A model generated the notes under the pieces. The model was not told where the DNA came from. It made no database searches and saw only the letters and a list, made by a program, of their open reading frames with translations. Position numbers and translations under genes: made by a program. Of a stretch of 61,985 bases of DNA, positions 18,356 through 27,579 are shown piece by piece. Origin of the DNA: Reyranella sp. (GTDB taxonomy: Bacteria > Pseudomonadota > Alphaproteobacteria > Reyranellales > Reyranellaceae); contig JALHMO010000011.1 in NCBI GenBank assembly GCA_022844015.1, forward strand, positions 1 through 61,985. Direction: 5' to 3'. Numbering within the stretch: the stretch's first letter is position 1; each line of letters starts with the position of its first letter.

Positions 18356-20239
18356 ATGGCGAAGGGCAAATCGGGCACAGGCAAGTCGAGCAAGGGCGGC
18401 AAAGCTTCCGGGGCGACCCGGCGGCCGGGCGCGCGCAAGGCCGCAAAGTCGAGGAAGCCGGTGCGGAAGGCGGCCAAGCGGAAGGTCGCGGCCAAGAAGA
18501 AAGGCGTCCTCACGAAGCCGGTCGCCCGGCCGGCGCTGCGTCGTGCGGTGAAGGGGCGCCCGTCGGTCGGTCGCATCGCCGCGCCGCGGCCCGCCCTGCA
18601 CAAGGCCCCCACGCTGTCGGCCAACATCTACGAGCGCGACCTCGACAAGACCGCCGCCAACTATGCGCCCCTGACGCCCCTGCAGTTCATCGAGCGCAGC
18701 GCCAGCGTCTATCCCGAACGCGTCGCCATCGTGCACGGCGAGCGCCGGCAGAGCTGGGCCGAGACCTATCGGCGTTGCCGCCAGCTCGCCTCGGCGCTCG
18801 AGAAAGTGGGCATCGGCGTTGGCGACACAGTGGCGATCATGGCACCCAACATCCCCGAGATGTACGAGGCACATTTCGGCGTGCCGATGACGGGCGGCGT
18901 CCTGAACTCGCTGAACACCCGCCTCGATGCGGCGATGATCGCCTTCATCCTCGACCACAGCGAGACCAAGGTCCTGCTGGTCGACCGCGAGTATCACCGC
19001 GTCGCCACCGAAGCGCTGGCGATCGCCAAGGTCCAGCCGATGGTGGTCGACATCGACGACCCGGCCTGCGACGACCGCGCCCAGATCGGCGACACGACCT
19101 ACGAGGAGTTCATCGCGTCAGGCGATCCCGACTACGCCTGGGAGTACCCGGCCGACGAATGGAACGCCGTGTCGCTCAACTATACATCGGGCACCACCGG
19201 CAACCCCAAGGGCGTCGTCTTCCATCATCGCGGCGCCGCGCTCGCGGCCTACGGCAACGCCACGCAATGGCCGATCGGCCTGCATCCGGTCTATCTCTGG
19301 ACGCTGCCGATGTTCCACTGCAACGGCTGGTGCTTCCCGTGGACGCTGGCGCTGGTCGCCGGCACCAGCATCTGCCTGCGCCGCGCCAACGCCGCGACCA
19401 TCTACGCCGCCCTCGCCGAGCATGGCGTGACGCACATGTGCGGCGCGCCGATCATCATGCAGTTCATCATCGGCGCCACGCCGGCAGAGCGCCGGCCGCT
19501 GCCCCGCCGCGTCGAGTTCATGACCGCCGCTGCGCCGCCGCCGGCCGCCGTCCTGGAGGCTCTCGAGAAGGAGAATTTCCGCGTCACTCACGTCTATGGC
19601 CTCACCGAAGTCTACGGCCCTGCGACCGTCTGCGCGTGGCACGAGGAGTGGGACGCCCTGCCCTCGCACGAGCGCGCCCGGCTCAAGGCGCGCCAGGGCG
19701 TGCGATATGCCGCCGAGGACGGCGTCACGGTGATGGATCCGACCACCATGCAGGAGGTGCCGCGCGACGGCAGCACGATGGGCGAGGTGATGTTCCGCGG
19801 CAACCTCACCATGAAGGGCTACCTCAAGAACCCGACGGCGAGCCGCGAGGCGTTCGCCAACGGCTGGTTCCACTCCGGCGATCTCGGCGTGCTGCACGAG
19901 GATGGGTACATCGAGCTGCGCGACCGCTCGAAGGACGTCATCATCTCGGGCGGCGAGAACATCTCGACCATCGAGGTCGAGGGCGTGATCATCGAGCACC
20001 CGGCGGTGGCCAATGTCGCCGTCGTCGCCAAGCCCGACGAGAAATGGGGCGAGACACCGTGCGCCTTCGTGGTGCTGAAGCCCGGGGCGGTGGCGACAGT
20101 GGAGGAGATCATCGCCCACTGCCGGGCCAATCTCGCCTCCTACAAGTGCCCGCGCTACGTCGTGTTCCGGGACCTGCCGATGACCTCGACGGGCAAGGTT
20201 CAGAAGTTCGTCCTGCGCGACTGGGCCAAGGCGGTGTAG
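18356..20239 (+). CDS. AMP-forming acyl-CoA ligase with a histone-like Lys/Arg/Ala-rich N-terminal tail
   Basis: A 627-aa protein. Residues ~83-627 are a complete acyl-CoA synthetase of the fatty-acyl/DmdB-like group: LNYTSGTTGNPKGVVFHH near 275, MFHCNGWCFPW near 318, VYGLTEVYGP near 420, and the catalytic lysine in MTSTGKVQKF near 615. Substrates are probably medium-chain or branched acids. Residues 1-82 are an unusual, very basic tail (KAAKSRKPVRKAAKRKVAAKKKG) resembling histone H1/AlgP C-termini and not part of the enzyme fold. The ATG at 18356 is chosen (AAGG upstream); a GTG 42 nt earlier is also open. Starting after the tail would need a different start, and none is obvious near residue 83. 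The tail may bind nucleic acid or acidic surfaces; this is inference. Confidence 0.88.
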   Translation: MAKGKSGTGKSSKGGKASGATRRPGARKAAKSRKPVRKAAKRKVAAKKKGVLTKPVARPALRRAVKGRPSVGRIAAPRPALHKAPTLSANIYERDLDKTAANYAPLTPLQFIERSASVYPERVAIVHGERRQSWAETYRRCRQLASALEKVGIGVGDTVAIMAPNIPEMYEAHFGVPMTGGVLNSLNTRLDAAMIAFILDHSETKVLLVDREYHRVATEALAIAKVQPMVVDIDDPACDDRAQIGDTTYEEFIASGDPDYAWEYPADEWNAVSLNYTSGTTGNPKGVVFHHRGAALAAYGNATQWPIGLHPVYLWTLPMFHCNGWCFPWTLALVAGTSICLRRANAATIYAALAEHGVTHMCGAPIIMQFIIGATPAERRPLPRRVEFMTAAAPPPAAVLEALEKENFRVTHVYGLTEVYGPATVCAWHEEWDALPSHERARLKARQGVRYAAEDGVTVMDPTTMQEVPRDGSTMGEVMFRGNLTMKGYLKNPTASREAFANGWFHSGDLGVLHEDGYIELRDRSKDVIISGGENISTIEVEGVIIEHPAVANVAVVAKPDEKWGETPCAFVVLKPGAVATVEEIIAHCRANLASYKCPRYVVFRDLPMTSTGKVQKFVLRDWAKAV

Positions 20240-20296
20240 TGCCAGACACAGATACCATCGCCGTGCCATAATCGGGCGGCTATCCTGAGCCGCGAC

Positions 20297-21646
20297 ATGG
20301 CCGGCTCAACGACGTTGATCGTCACGACGAAAAGCGGCGTGCGCCCCCGCGGCGTGCGCGGCGAGCCGCTGCACAATGCCGCGCCGCAGCTGCTCCGGGT
20401 GGTGCGCCGCCGCCTCGGCGACGCGGCAGCCGACCTCCTGGCCGAGCCACAGCTGCACGAGGACGGCAAGGCGATCGACTGGCATGCGGGCTGGCCTGGC
20501 GCCGTGCAGCCGCTGTCGGCGCTGGCACCCGCGCACCGCGACGAGGTGATGGCCGGCATCGACAAAAGCCTGGCCGACATCCGCCGCCTCGGCGATTCGC
20601 TGGCCGGAACGGGGCCGCGCGAGGAGAGCGGCATCGTCGGCCTGTCGCTGCAGCTCGCTGCCCGAGCGCCGTCCGAATCCTTCGTTTTCATCGTCGGCGG
20701 GCGGCCGGTCATCGTCTGCTGGGGGTACGAGAAGGAGGCCGTGGCGGGATTGCTGCCGATGAGCCTGGCGGCGGCGCCGAGCGCGCCGGTTCGTCGTCCC
20801 GTGCTCGAGGCGCCGGTCGGCCGGCCGGTAGCGGCAACAGTGCGGCCGGCGAGTGCCGCCATTCCCTGGGTCCGCGCGCTGCTGGTCGCGCTGCCGCTGC
20901 TGGCCCTGCTGCTCGGTGGGGCGTGGCTGTTGCGCGGCCTGCTGCCCGGCGATCCGGAGCAGAGCCTGGCGACGCGCGAAGGACCGCCGGCGCCGGCACC
21001 GGCCGAAGCGCCGCCCGATCCCCTGCCTGCCCTGAAAGCTGCATTCTCGACCGAGGAATCGCGTGGCCGCGTCCTTCAGGTCGAGCTTTCGCTGATCGAG
21101 GCCGAGCTGCGCAAACGCATTGCCGAGTGCAAGCCGGCACAGCCGCCCAAGCCTCCCCAGGTCGCCGTCGCGCCGCCGCCCTCGCCGGCTCCCCCACCGC
21201 AGTCCCAACCCAGGGCGACGCCGGCGCCGGCACCACCACCGCCGCCTCCGATCCAGAGCCGGCGGAACGACGGCCGGCTGCGCCTGCCGCCGGCGCCGAC
21301 CAACAACTACAAATTCATGGAAGGATGCTGGCGCACCGATCCGTTCCGCCACGAAGCCGTGCAGCAGCAGCCCGGCGTGTCGACCTACTGCTTCGACGCC
21401 GGCGGCAACGGCCAGCTCGAATGGCGGCGCGGACGCACGGCGTGCCGCACGCGCGCGCAGTCGCGCTTCGACGGCGCCGTGCTGCTGCTGCGCGACAGCG
21501 ATTCGAGCTGCAACGACGGCTCGCGCTGGTACGCCGACCAGCTGGTCTGCAGGCGTGGCGCCGGCGATGTCGCGCATTGCAGCGGGACGTCGCGCGGCGC
21601 CTACGGCCCGGTCTCCTGGACGGTCAACCTGCACAAGCTGAACTGA
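20297..21646 (+). CDS. Single-pass membrane protein of unknown function with Pro-rich linker and Cys-containing C-terminal domain
   Basis: A 449-aa protein that I do not recognise by name. Residues 1-165 form a soluble, probably cytoplasmic domain with hydrophobic strands (SFVFIVGGRPVIVCWGYE). One strong transmembrane segment lies at ~192-213 (ALLVALPLLALLLGGAWLL). Then come an Ala/Pro-rich linker (~215-340, including runs of prolines) and a C-terminal domain with about five cysteines (GCWRTDPF, YCFDAGGNG, SCNDGSRWYADQLVCRRG). The GCWR start and Cys spacing suggest disulphides in the periplasm. The topology (cytoplasmic sensor, linker, periplasmic domain) recalls SrfA-type or peptidoglycan-linked proteins, but no srfB/srfC is next to it. 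Confidence 0.75.
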   Translation: MAGSTTLIVTTKSGVRPRGVRGEPLHNAAPQLLRVVRRRLGDAAADLLAEPQLHEDGKAIDWHAGWPGAVQPLSALAPAHRDEVMAGIDKSLADIRRLGDSLAGTGPREESGIVGLSLQLAARAPSESFVFIVGGRPVIVCWGYEKEAVAGLLPMSLAAAPSAPVRRPVLEAPVGRPVAATVRPASAAIPWVRALLVALPLLALLLGGAWLLRGLLPGDPEQSLATREGPPAPAPAEAPPDPLPALKAAFSTEESRGRVLQVELSLIEAELRKRIAECKPAQPPKPPQVAVAPPPSPAPPPQSQPRATPAPAPPPPPPIQSRRNDGRLRLPPAPTNNYKFMEGCWRTDPFRHEAVQQQPGVSTYCFDAGGNGQLEWRRGRTACRTRAQSRFDGAVLLLRDSDSSCNDGSRWYADQLVCRRGAGDVAHCSGTSRGAYGPVSWTVNLHKLN

Positions 21647-21833
21647 GGGGGTCGGTGCGGCGATAGCGCGGGCGCGCCTGCTGTTGCGCGTCCACGGATC
21701 GGCGATGGTCGCGTCGCTTTCGGCAGAGAATGCGCGACCTCGATCGGCGCGCCCCCGGGGGGCTCGCGAGAGCTCATCACTCCAAGCCGCCGGCCGCGCG
21801 CTGCGGGGCCGGTCCGTCGCTATAGTCGATGCG

Positions 21834-22013
21834 TCAGTGTCGGGTGCTCGACGACGTAAGTCGGACGATCTCGTCCTTGATGAGCAATTTCTGCTTCTTC
21901 AGGCTGCAGATCGCATCGTCGTCGGGATGCGGCCGCAGGTTCTCCTCGCTAATCGCTTGCTCAAGGGATGCATGCTTGGCCTTGAGCGCTTCGATGTGGC
22001 CCACGGTGCTCAC
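21834..22013 (-). CDS. Small YdcH/DUF465-family protein
   Basis: A 59-aa all-helical protein of the YdcH/DUF465 family, of unknown biochemical role and widespread in alphaproteobacteria. The GTG at 22013 is the start: GGAGG lies 6 nt upstream and the family core (HIEALKAKHASLEQAI) begins at once. An upstream in-frame extension to 22073 lacks both features. The KKQKLLIKDEI core is the family's hallmark. The same family occurs again at 22782 on the other strand. Confidence 0.8.
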   Translation of the reverse strand: MSTVGHIEALKAKHASLEQAISEENLRPHPDDDAICSLKKQKLLIKDEIVRLTSSSTRH

Positions 22014-22126
22014 GGGCGACCTCCGAGCTGGTTGCGGACGTGAAACTCTGACTCTGACATTGGCGGCTGTCACGACAAATCAAGAGCCATCCCGCGCCTG
22101 TGCATAACCCGGTACAGTGACTTGCC

Positions 22127-22699
22127 TCAGGCCCGCACCGGCGCTCCGGCAACGACGCGGGCAATCTCCTCGTCGAGCAGCACGGGGAACGTCGCTTTCA
22201 TCAGGGTCACGACGGCCGCCCGGTCCTTGGCGTCGGGAACGACGCCGAGACAGACCGCGTAGACGCCGAGATTGCCGACGGCAGCCCGCATGCGCTTCTC
22301 CACCGGGCGGTCGCGGTCGGCCGGCGGGGCATGCAGGCCGGCAAGCTCGAGCTGCTCGGCATGCTCGGCGGCGAGCTCGGCGTCGGCGACCCGGCGGCGC
22401 ACCGCGTCGACCGTCTCGGGCAGGGCCTGCGGCCACGGCCGATCCTTGAGCAGGCGGCGCATCTGGCGCAGCGGCCGCACCACGTCGGCCTGCCAGGCGT
22501 CGCTCGCCTTGAGGATGACCCGCAGCCGGTCGGCCGTCAGGGTCGGACGGCCCGACGCGCCCAGCCAGCAGCAGAACAGCAACACGTTGACGTCGCAGCC
22601 GCGGCGTTCCTGCAGATCGATGCAGGCCTCCGCCACGCCCTCGCCGGCATAGAGCTCGAGCGAGAAATTCCAGAACGGATGGGGCAGAAAATCGGACAC
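22127..22699 (-). CDS. TIGR02444/DUF2390-family protein
   Basis: A 190-aa protein matching the TIGR02444 family in its opening ([25 protein letters not shown]), the short cysteine-containing segment [10 protein letters not shown], and the [10 protein letters not shown] motif. Function is unknown. The sequence is helical and has no membrane segment. It is divergent from the DUF465 gene at 22782 with an 82-bp gap that would hold both promoters. Confidence 0.78.
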   Translation of the reverse strand: MSDFLPHPFWNFSLELYAGEGVAEACIDLQERRGCDVNVLLFCCWLGASGRPTLTADRLRVILKASDAWQADVVRPLRQMRRLLKDRPWPQALPETVDAVRRRVADAELAAEHAEQLELAGLHAPPADRDRPVEKRMRAAVGNLGVYAVCLGVVPDAKDRAAVVTLMKATFPVLLDEEIARVVAGAPVRA

Positions 22700-22781
22700 C
22701 GGTATGGCTTCCCAAGGGCGGGGCGAAGGGGTACACGGCGCAGGGCGGCGTGGCTAGCCCGCCGGGACGAGTACGCCGAGA

Positions 22782-23003
22782 ATGACCATTCCGCCATCGG
22801 AGCCGCTGGACACCGAGGCCATCAGGGCCAAGCTGGAAGCGCTGAGGAGCGAGCACCGCGACCTCGACGAGGTGATCGATCGCCTGGTCGAGAAGCCGCC
22901 GTTCGACCAGCTGCAGCTGCAGCGCCTGAAGAAGCGCAAGCTCGGCCTCAAGGACCAGATCATCAAGCTCGAGAGCCGGCTCATCCCCGACATCATCGCC
23001 TGA
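22782..23003 (+). CDS. Small YdcH/DUF465-family protein (second)
   Basis: A 73-aa helical protein with the family pattern ([20 protein letters not shown], then [17 protein letters not shown]). It is only 20 bp upstream of purE on the same strand, so it probably heads a DUF465-purE-purK transcript. DUF465 genes next to purE are common in alphaproteobacteria, from general knowledge. The function is not known. Confidence 0.82.
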   Translation: MTIPPSEPLDTEAIRAKLEALRSEHRDLDEVIDRLVEKPPFDQLQLQRLKKRKLGLKDQIIKLESRLIPDIIA

Positions 23004-23023
23004 AGGACGCGCGCGACAAATCG

Positions 23024-23569
23024 ATGGCCAGGAAATCCGTGAAAGCCAAGCCGCCCGGTCTCCGTCCTCTCGTCGGCCTGATCATGGGCAGCCAGTCGGA
23101 CTGGACGACCATGCGCCATGCCGCCGAGGCCCTCCAATCGCTCGGCGTGCCGTTCGAGGCGCGCATCGTGTCGGCCCATCGAACGCCACGCCGCATGATG
23201 TCCTATGCCGCCGCCGCCAAGGGGCGCGGCCTCAAGGTGATCATCGCCGCCGCCGGCGGGGCGGCGCACCTGCCCGGCATGACGGCCTCGATGACCCCGC
23301 TGCCGGTGCTCGGCGTGCCGATCGAAAGCGCTGCGCTGAAGGGCCAGGACAGTCTTCTTTCCATTGTCCAAATGCCGGCCGGAATCCCCGTCGGCACGCT
23401 CGCGATCGGCCGCGCCGGCGCCATCAACAGCGCCCTGCTGGCGGCCAGCATCGTCGGTCTTGGCGATGCCAAAATTCTGCGCGCCGTCGAGCGATGGCGC
23501 GCCCGTCAGACGGCCGCGGTCGCCCGCGTGCCGACTGACGACGCACCCGCCTCGCACCGTCAGCAATGA
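23024..23569 (+). CDS. purE: N5-carboxyaminoimidazole ribonucleotide mutase
   Basis: A 181-aa class I PurE that converts N5-CAIR to CAIR in de novo purine synthesis. LIMGSQSDW near 20 and the catalytic histidine in SAHRTP near 50 are present, as are the [12 protein letters not shown] loop near 85 and [11 protein letters not shown] near 110. It partners with PurK, whose ATG overlaps the purE stop (ATGA at 23566-23569). The N-terminal ~14 residues are basic and may not be part of the mature fold. An in-frame start further upstream is possible in principle but has no similarity. Confidence 0.93.
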   Translation: MARKSVKAKPPGLRPLVGLIMGSQSDWTTMRHAAEALQSLGVPFEARIVSAHRTPRRMMSYAAAAKGRGLKVIIAAAGGAAHLPGMTASMTPLPVLGVPIESAALKGQDSLLSIVQMPAGIPVGTLAIGRAGAINSALLAASIVGLGDAKILRAVERWRARQTAAVARVPTDDAPASHRQQ

Positions 23570-24660
23570 TCGCGCCTTCGATCGTTCCACCCGGGTCGAC
23601 CATCGGCATCCTGGGCGGCGGCCAGCTGGGCCGCATGACCGCCTTGGCCGCCGCCCGCCTGGGTTACCGATGCCTGGTCTATGCGCCGGACGAGCACGCG
23701 ATCGCGGGCGACGTCGCCGCCGGATGCGTGCGCGGCGCCTACGACGATGAGACAGCGCTGCGGCGCTTCGCCGATCAGGTCGATGTCGTGACCTACGAGT
23801 TCGAGAACGTGCCGGAGGCGGCGGTCGCGGCCTGCCTCGAGGTCAGGCCGGTGCGGCCCGGCATCAAGCCGATTCATATCGCCCAGCACCGGCTGCGCGA
23901 GAAGCAGTTCTTCGCGTCGCTCGGCATCGGCACGGCCGCCTACCAGCCCGTGCGCAGCGACGCCGAGCTGGCGGCCGCCACCCTGCTGCCCGGCATCCTC
24001 AAGACCTGCCGGGAAGGCTACGACGGCAAGGGCCAGGCGCGGGTCCGTGACCGGGCGTCGCTCGCCGCGGCCTGGGAGAAGCTCGGCCGGCGCGACTGCA
24101 TCCTCGAGGCGCTTGTCGATTTCCGCTGCGAGGTGTCGGCCATTGTCGCGCGCGGCCTGGACGGGGCAATGCGTTGCTTCCCCATAGGGCTCAACGAGCA
24201 TCGCGACGGTATCCTGCGGACCACCACGGTTCCCGCCGACCTGCCGGCCGACGTGCTCGCCACGGCCGAGCGCCTCGGCCTCGCGCTGGCGCGCGGCCTC
24301 GATCTCGTGGGGCTGGTGGCGCTCGAGATGTTCGTCACCGGCGACGGCACCGTGCTCGCCAACGAGATGGCGCCGCGACCGCACAATTCAGGTCACTGGA
24401 CGATCGACGCCTGCGCTACCAGCCAATTCGAGCAGCTGGTGCGCGCCATATGCGGCCTGCCCCTGGGCCCGGTCGACGTCATGGCGCCGTCGCGCATGGA
24501 GAACCTGATCGGCGGCGAGGCCGACGACTGGCCCCGTCATCTCGCCGACCCGTCGGCCAGGCTGCATCTCTACGGCAAGACGTCGGCGCGTCCCGGCCGC
24601 AAGATGGGTCACGTCACCTTCGTGCAGCCCGCTGCGTCGGGCCGGCCGCCCACGACCTGA
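23566..24660 (+). CDS. purK: 5-(carboxyamino)imidazole ribonucleotide synthase
   Basis: A 364-aa ATP-grasp enzyme that makes N5-CAIR from AIR, bicarbonate and ATP, the step just before PurE. The N-terminal [20 protein letters not shown] is at ~12-32. The ATP-grasp region has [12 protein letters not shown] near 145 and [17 protein letters not shown] near 188. Substrate/metal residues lie in [17 protein letters not shown] near 265. The start overlaps purE by 4 bp, implying translational coupling. Its last 47 bp overlap the 3' end of the convergent coq9 gene. Confidence 0.95.
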   Translation: MIAPSIVPPGSTIGILGGGQLGRMTALAAARLGYRCLVYAPDEHAIAGDVAAGCVRGAYDDETALRRFADQVDVVTYEFENVPEAAVAACLEVRPVRPGIKPIHIAQHRLREKQFFASLGIGTAAYQPVRSDAELAAATLLPGILKTCREGYDGKGQARVRDRASLAAAWEKLGRRDCILEALVDFRCEVSAIVARGLDGAMRCFPIGLNEHRDGILRTTTVPADLPADVLATAERLGLALARGLDLVGLVALEMFVTGDGTVLANEMAPRPHNSGHWTIDACATSQFEQLVRAICGLPLGPVDVMAPSRMENLIGGEADDWPRHLADPSARLHLYGKTSARPGRKMGHVTFVQPAASGRPPTT

Positions 24661-25270
24661 CCTGCGACTTCAGCTTCTCGATCTTCATCACGTCGTCGAT
24701 GCGCCGGTCGAGGAAGGCCCAGGTCGCCTCGCTGCCGGGCGATCGGTCGCTCAGCCAGTAGAGCAGGGTCGCCGAGTAGACGCCCGCGAGGGTCGCCCGC
24801 TTAGTGTAGAAGTTGAAGTCGGTGCTGGTGTCGCCGGCGGCGTACCACATCGCATCGACTGTCTTGTAGAGGAGCTTGAGCGCCAACCCGGCATTGAACG
24901 GCAGGGACAGGGCCGCCAACGCCCGCCGCGCCGCCTCGCGCTCGCCGGCATGGCGCTCCAGGCGAATGCGCACAGCGGCCCTGATGCGATCACGGATCTT
25001 GAGGCTGGCCACCCCCTCCTTTTCCATGTCCTCGACGGTGCGCAGGTCGGCGCGTTCGCTGGCGAAGGTCAGGACCTGCAGGGCGCCACCCGGAAACAGC
25101 CGGTCGGCCTCGCCGGCCGGCAGCGCGAGCTGGCGCGCCGCCGCAAGGACGGCCGTCCGGGTCCAGCCCTCGAACGCCGCCTCGGCAGCCACGGCGTCTG
25201 CCAACCGGTCGCGCAGAGACGCATCAGGGTCGGGCGCAGATGTGGATTTCGGGCTGTTTCCAGGGCTCAT
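24614..25270 (-). CDS. COQ9-family ubiquinone biosynthesis protein
   Basis: A 218-aa helical protein of the COQ9 / 'rpsU-divergently transcribed' family. In eukaryotes COQ9 binds isoprenoid lipid and presents substrates to the hydroxylase COQ7. The C-terminal lipid-binding region is visible as KTVDAMWYAAGDTSTDFNFY near 140-160, then YSATLLYWLSD and WAFLDRRIDDVM. The start at ATG 25270 excludes a longer open frame lacking similarity. It is divergent from rpsU, exactly as the family name describes, and overlaps purK tail-to-tail by 47 bp. Confidence 0.88.
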   Translation of the reverse strand: MSPGNSPKSTSAPDPDASLRDRLADAVAAEAAFEGWTRTAVLAAARQLALPAGEADRLFPGGALQVLTFASERADLRTVEDMEKEGVASLKIRDRIRAAVRIRLERHAGEREAARRALAALSLPFNAGLALKLLYKTVDAMWYAAGDTSTDFNFYTKRATLAGVYSATLLYWLSDRSPGSEATWAFLDRRIDDVMKIEKLKSQVRSWAAGPTQRAARR

Positions 25271-25397
25271 GAGGCGGAATATAGGCGCCTGACCGGGGCT
25301 TCCCAAGGGTTCTGCCCTGTGATACCTACGCCGCCTCTGAATTGCCCCCGGAGCAGTTTCCGGGGCGCCAGTCCATGCATGGAAGGAAGCGACCGAA

Positions 25398-25601
25398 GTG
25401 CAAGTACTCGTTCGTGAGAACAACGTCGATCAGGCGCTGCGCGTCCTCAAGAAGAAGATGCAGCGCGAGGGGATCTTCCGCGAGATGAAGCTCCGCCGCA
25501 ATTACGAGAAGCCCTCCGAGCGTCGCGCGCGCGAGCGCGCCGAGGCGATCCGCCGGACCCGCAAGCTGATGCGCAAGCGCATGGAGCGCGAGGGCTACTA
25601 G
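25398..25601 (+). CDS. rpsU: 30S ribosomal protein S21
   Basis: A 67-aa basic protein with the S21 signature ([41 protein letters not shown]). It binds the small subunit near the anti-Shine-Dalgarno region and helps initiation. It starts with GTG at 25398, preceded by GGAAGGAAG, unusually for a ribosomal protein. The 127-bp gap to divergent coq9 holds both promoters. Confidence 0.95.
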   Translation: MQVLVRENNVDQALRVLKKKMQREGIFREMKLRRNYEKPSERRARERAEAIRRTRKLMRKRMEREGY

Positions 25602-25721
25602 CCCCTCCCTGCCTCTTCAGGCGGCGGCGAAATACGAAAGGTTCTTCGCTGCTTTCGGGATGACATCGAGCCTGTCACCCCGAACGCAGCGATGGACCTT
25701 TTTGCTTTTTGCAACGAAGTC

Positions 25722-25861
25722 GGGGAGGTATCGCCGCCGCCTGCGCTGAGCGAAGCCGAAGCGCCATACGGCGACGGGGTCATGCGCTGCGGGCGCGCCA
25801 CTCCAGTGGCGCGTCATTGGTTCGACAGACGAAGAAAAGACGCGCCACAGGAGTGGCGCGC
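25722..25861. repeat. Composite intergenic palindromic repeat (REP/BIME-like), locus 1
   Basis: The stretch between rpsU and the amidohydrolase (25602-25915) has no gene. It holds a GGGGAGGT...GGGGTCATG element (25722-25784), followed after ~8 bp by two inverted hairpins (25793-25812 and 25842-25861). Each has the form GCGCCAC-4nt-GTGGCGC. The same composite recurs at 27204-27323 and 60739-60856. A degenerate TGTCATCC-type repeat lies at about 25640-25700. Confidence 0.75.
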
Positions 25862-25915
25862 CCCCAGCGATGAGATCGTGAAACCTCCCCAGCGCAGCTG
25901 GGGAGGTGCATTTTC

Positions 25916-27064
25916 TCAGTTCAGCCCGTACAGGCGGGCGACATTGTCGTGCACGATCTTCTTCTGCACGCTCGAGGAGAAGCCGGCGAGATTCTGCTTC
26001 AGGGTCTCGCGCGAGTTCGGCCAGATGCAATCGGGGTGCGGGTAGTCGGCGCCCCAGATGATGTTGTCCTCGCCGATCAGCGGGACGATTGGCTCGAGAT
26101 ACTTGTCCTGCTGGTAGGTGACGTAGCCCTGGCGGCGGAAATAGTCGCTCGGCTTCATCGTGAAGCCGAGGTCGCGCGCGCGGTCGTGATACTCGGTGTC
26201 GAGGCGGTCGAACACATAGGGCAGCCAGGTGACGCCCGACTCGCCCAGCACGAAGTTGAAGTCGGGATACTTGTGGCAGGCGCCGGAGGCGAGCAGGGAA
26301 ACCAGCACCTCCATCGTGTCGAGCTGGAACAGCGCCGACCGCACCAGCCGCCACTGCGTGAAATATTTCTTCTCCATCTCCGGCGTGTCGGGCGCGCGCA
26401 CCGCCTTGAAGCCGGTCGAATGGAAGGAGATCGGGAACTTGCACTCGGCCGCCGCTTCCCACAGCGGATACCATTCGTGCTGGTACATCGGGACGGACAT
26501 CCGCTTGAAGGCGAGGTCGCCGCCCTTCAGCCCCATCCTGGCGCAGCGCCGCACCTCGGTTGCCGCGGCCGCGGGATCCGTGTTGGGGATGATGGCCAGT
26601 GGAAACACGCGGTTGGGATCGGAGCGCTTGGCAAAGTCGGCCGCCCAGTCGTTGTAGCGCGCGTTGACCCACACCCGCAGGTCGGCGTCGTCGATCAGGT
26701 CGTTGACCATCAGGCAGCCGTAGATGATCTCCTTCTCGAGACCGTCACGGTCGAGATCGGCGATGCGCAGCTCGGGCGTGGTCGGGCGTGGCTGGGCGCC
26801 AGGGTAGCTGTTCCATTCGAAGCCGGCTTCCTTCATCTCGTCGACGTGGCCGAACGAGCCCTTGGTGTAGGGCAAGAAGCCCGGCCCGACGCCGTTCCAC
26901 ATGCCGCGGTCCTTGTCGTCGACGAACCAGTGCTGGCCGTCGTTACGCTCCTCGACGCGCGGCGCCAGCTTTTTCCACTTGGCCGGCGCCTGTGACGACC
27001 AGAGGTCGGTCGGGCAGTAGGTCAAGTCGATGTGGTTGTCACCGGAGATAAGCTTGTGATCCAT
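25916..27064 (-). CDS. Amidohydrolase family 2 (COG2159) metal-dependent hydrolase/decarboxylase
   Basis: A 382-aa TIM-barrel hydrolase of the ACMSD-like amidohydrolase 2 family. Visible are the N-terminal metal motif region ISGDNHIDL (a D-x-H form, not the usual H-x-H), the mid-protein histidine ISFHSTGF near 220, GESGVTWLPY near 280 and the catalytic/metal aspartate in IIWGADYPHPDCIWP near 345. Relatives open rings or decarboxylate aromatic acids; the substrate here cannot be told. The start ATG 27064 has GGGAC upstream. It stands alone, flanked on both sides by palindromic repeats. Confidence 0.85.
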   Translation of the reverse strand: MDHKLISGDNHIDLTYCPTDLWSSQAPAKWKKLAPRVEERNDGQHWFVDDKDRGMWNGVGPGFLPYTKGSFGHVDEMKEAGFEWNSYPGAQPRPTTPELRIADLDRDGLEKEIIYGCLMVNDLIDDADLRVWVNARYNDWAADFAKRSDPNRVFPLAIIPNTDPAAAATEVRRCARMGLKGGDLAFKRMSVPMYQHEWYPLWEAAAECKFPISFHSTGFKAVRAPDTPEMEKKYFTQWRLVRSALFQLDTMEVLVSLLASGACHKYPDFNFVLGESGVTWLPYVFDRLDTEYHDRARDLGFTMKPSDYFRRQGYVTYQQDKYLEPIVPLIGEDNIIWGADYPHPDCIWPNSRETLKQNLAGFSSSVQKKIVHDNVARLYGLN

Positions 27065-27203
27065 GGCACGGTCCCTCGGTCGTCAGTGGATGCCAGGGCA
27101 TGGCCCGAACCCCGACATGCTACGGTTATCACCGGGGAAGCCAAGCGCTAGTTGAGCATCCGTCCCGCGGGGCGGACGGTGCCCAAAGTGGTCATCGCCG
27201 TGA

Positions 27204-27323
27204 GCGCGCCACTCCAGTGGCGCTCATGGGCTGCTAGAGGAGAAACAGATGAGCGCCACAGGAGTGGCGCGCTCCCAGCGATGAATCATGACCCTCCGCC
27301 CCGCAGAATGGGGCGCCTCCCCG
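27204..27323. repeat. Composite intergenic palindromic repeat, locus 2 (inverted)
   Basis: Two inverted hairpins (27204-27223 and 27253-27272) with identical arms to locus 1 except in the 4-nt loops. They are followed by the GGGGAGGTG-type element in reverse (27285-27323). The order is the mirror image of locus 1 and keeps the junction sequence between the two parts. Confidence 0.75.
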
Positions 27324-27345
27324 GCATGGCTGCGGAGGAAAACGA

Positions 27346-27579
27346 CTACCGGCACTCCAGGTAGGCGTGGATGCGCGAGTTGCCCTGGTGGATCGCCCAG
27401 CAGAGCGGCGTGCTGCTTCAGGGCGGCCCAGGTGCCAAAGCCAAAGCTCGCCGCAACCTGGCGCTGCGCTGCGCTTCGGCGAGGCCGAGCAGCTTGTCCC
27501 TGGCCCAGCGCTTGGCCTCCTTGCGCAGATGCTCCCCGGAGGGGCGCGTCGGCAACATACGGTTGGCGTCGTTGGACAT
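27346..27579 (-). pseudogene. Disrupted small gene resembling the N-terminus of ankyrin-repeat proteins
   Basis: ATG 27579 has AAGGGAGA upstream and begins MSNDANRMLPTRPSGEHLR, then KEAKRWARDKLLGLAEAQRS. This is like the LRKQAK opening of many bacterial ankyrin proteins. In the next frame the expected continuation VAASFGFGTWAALKQHAALL appears. The original frame resumes with AIHQGNSRIHAYLECR and a stop at 27346. Two compensating frameshifts therefore split the gene. As it stands, only a 53-aa product ending at 27418 could be made. No ankyrin repeats follow. It is either a pseudogene or contains sequencing errors. Confidence 0.5.
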
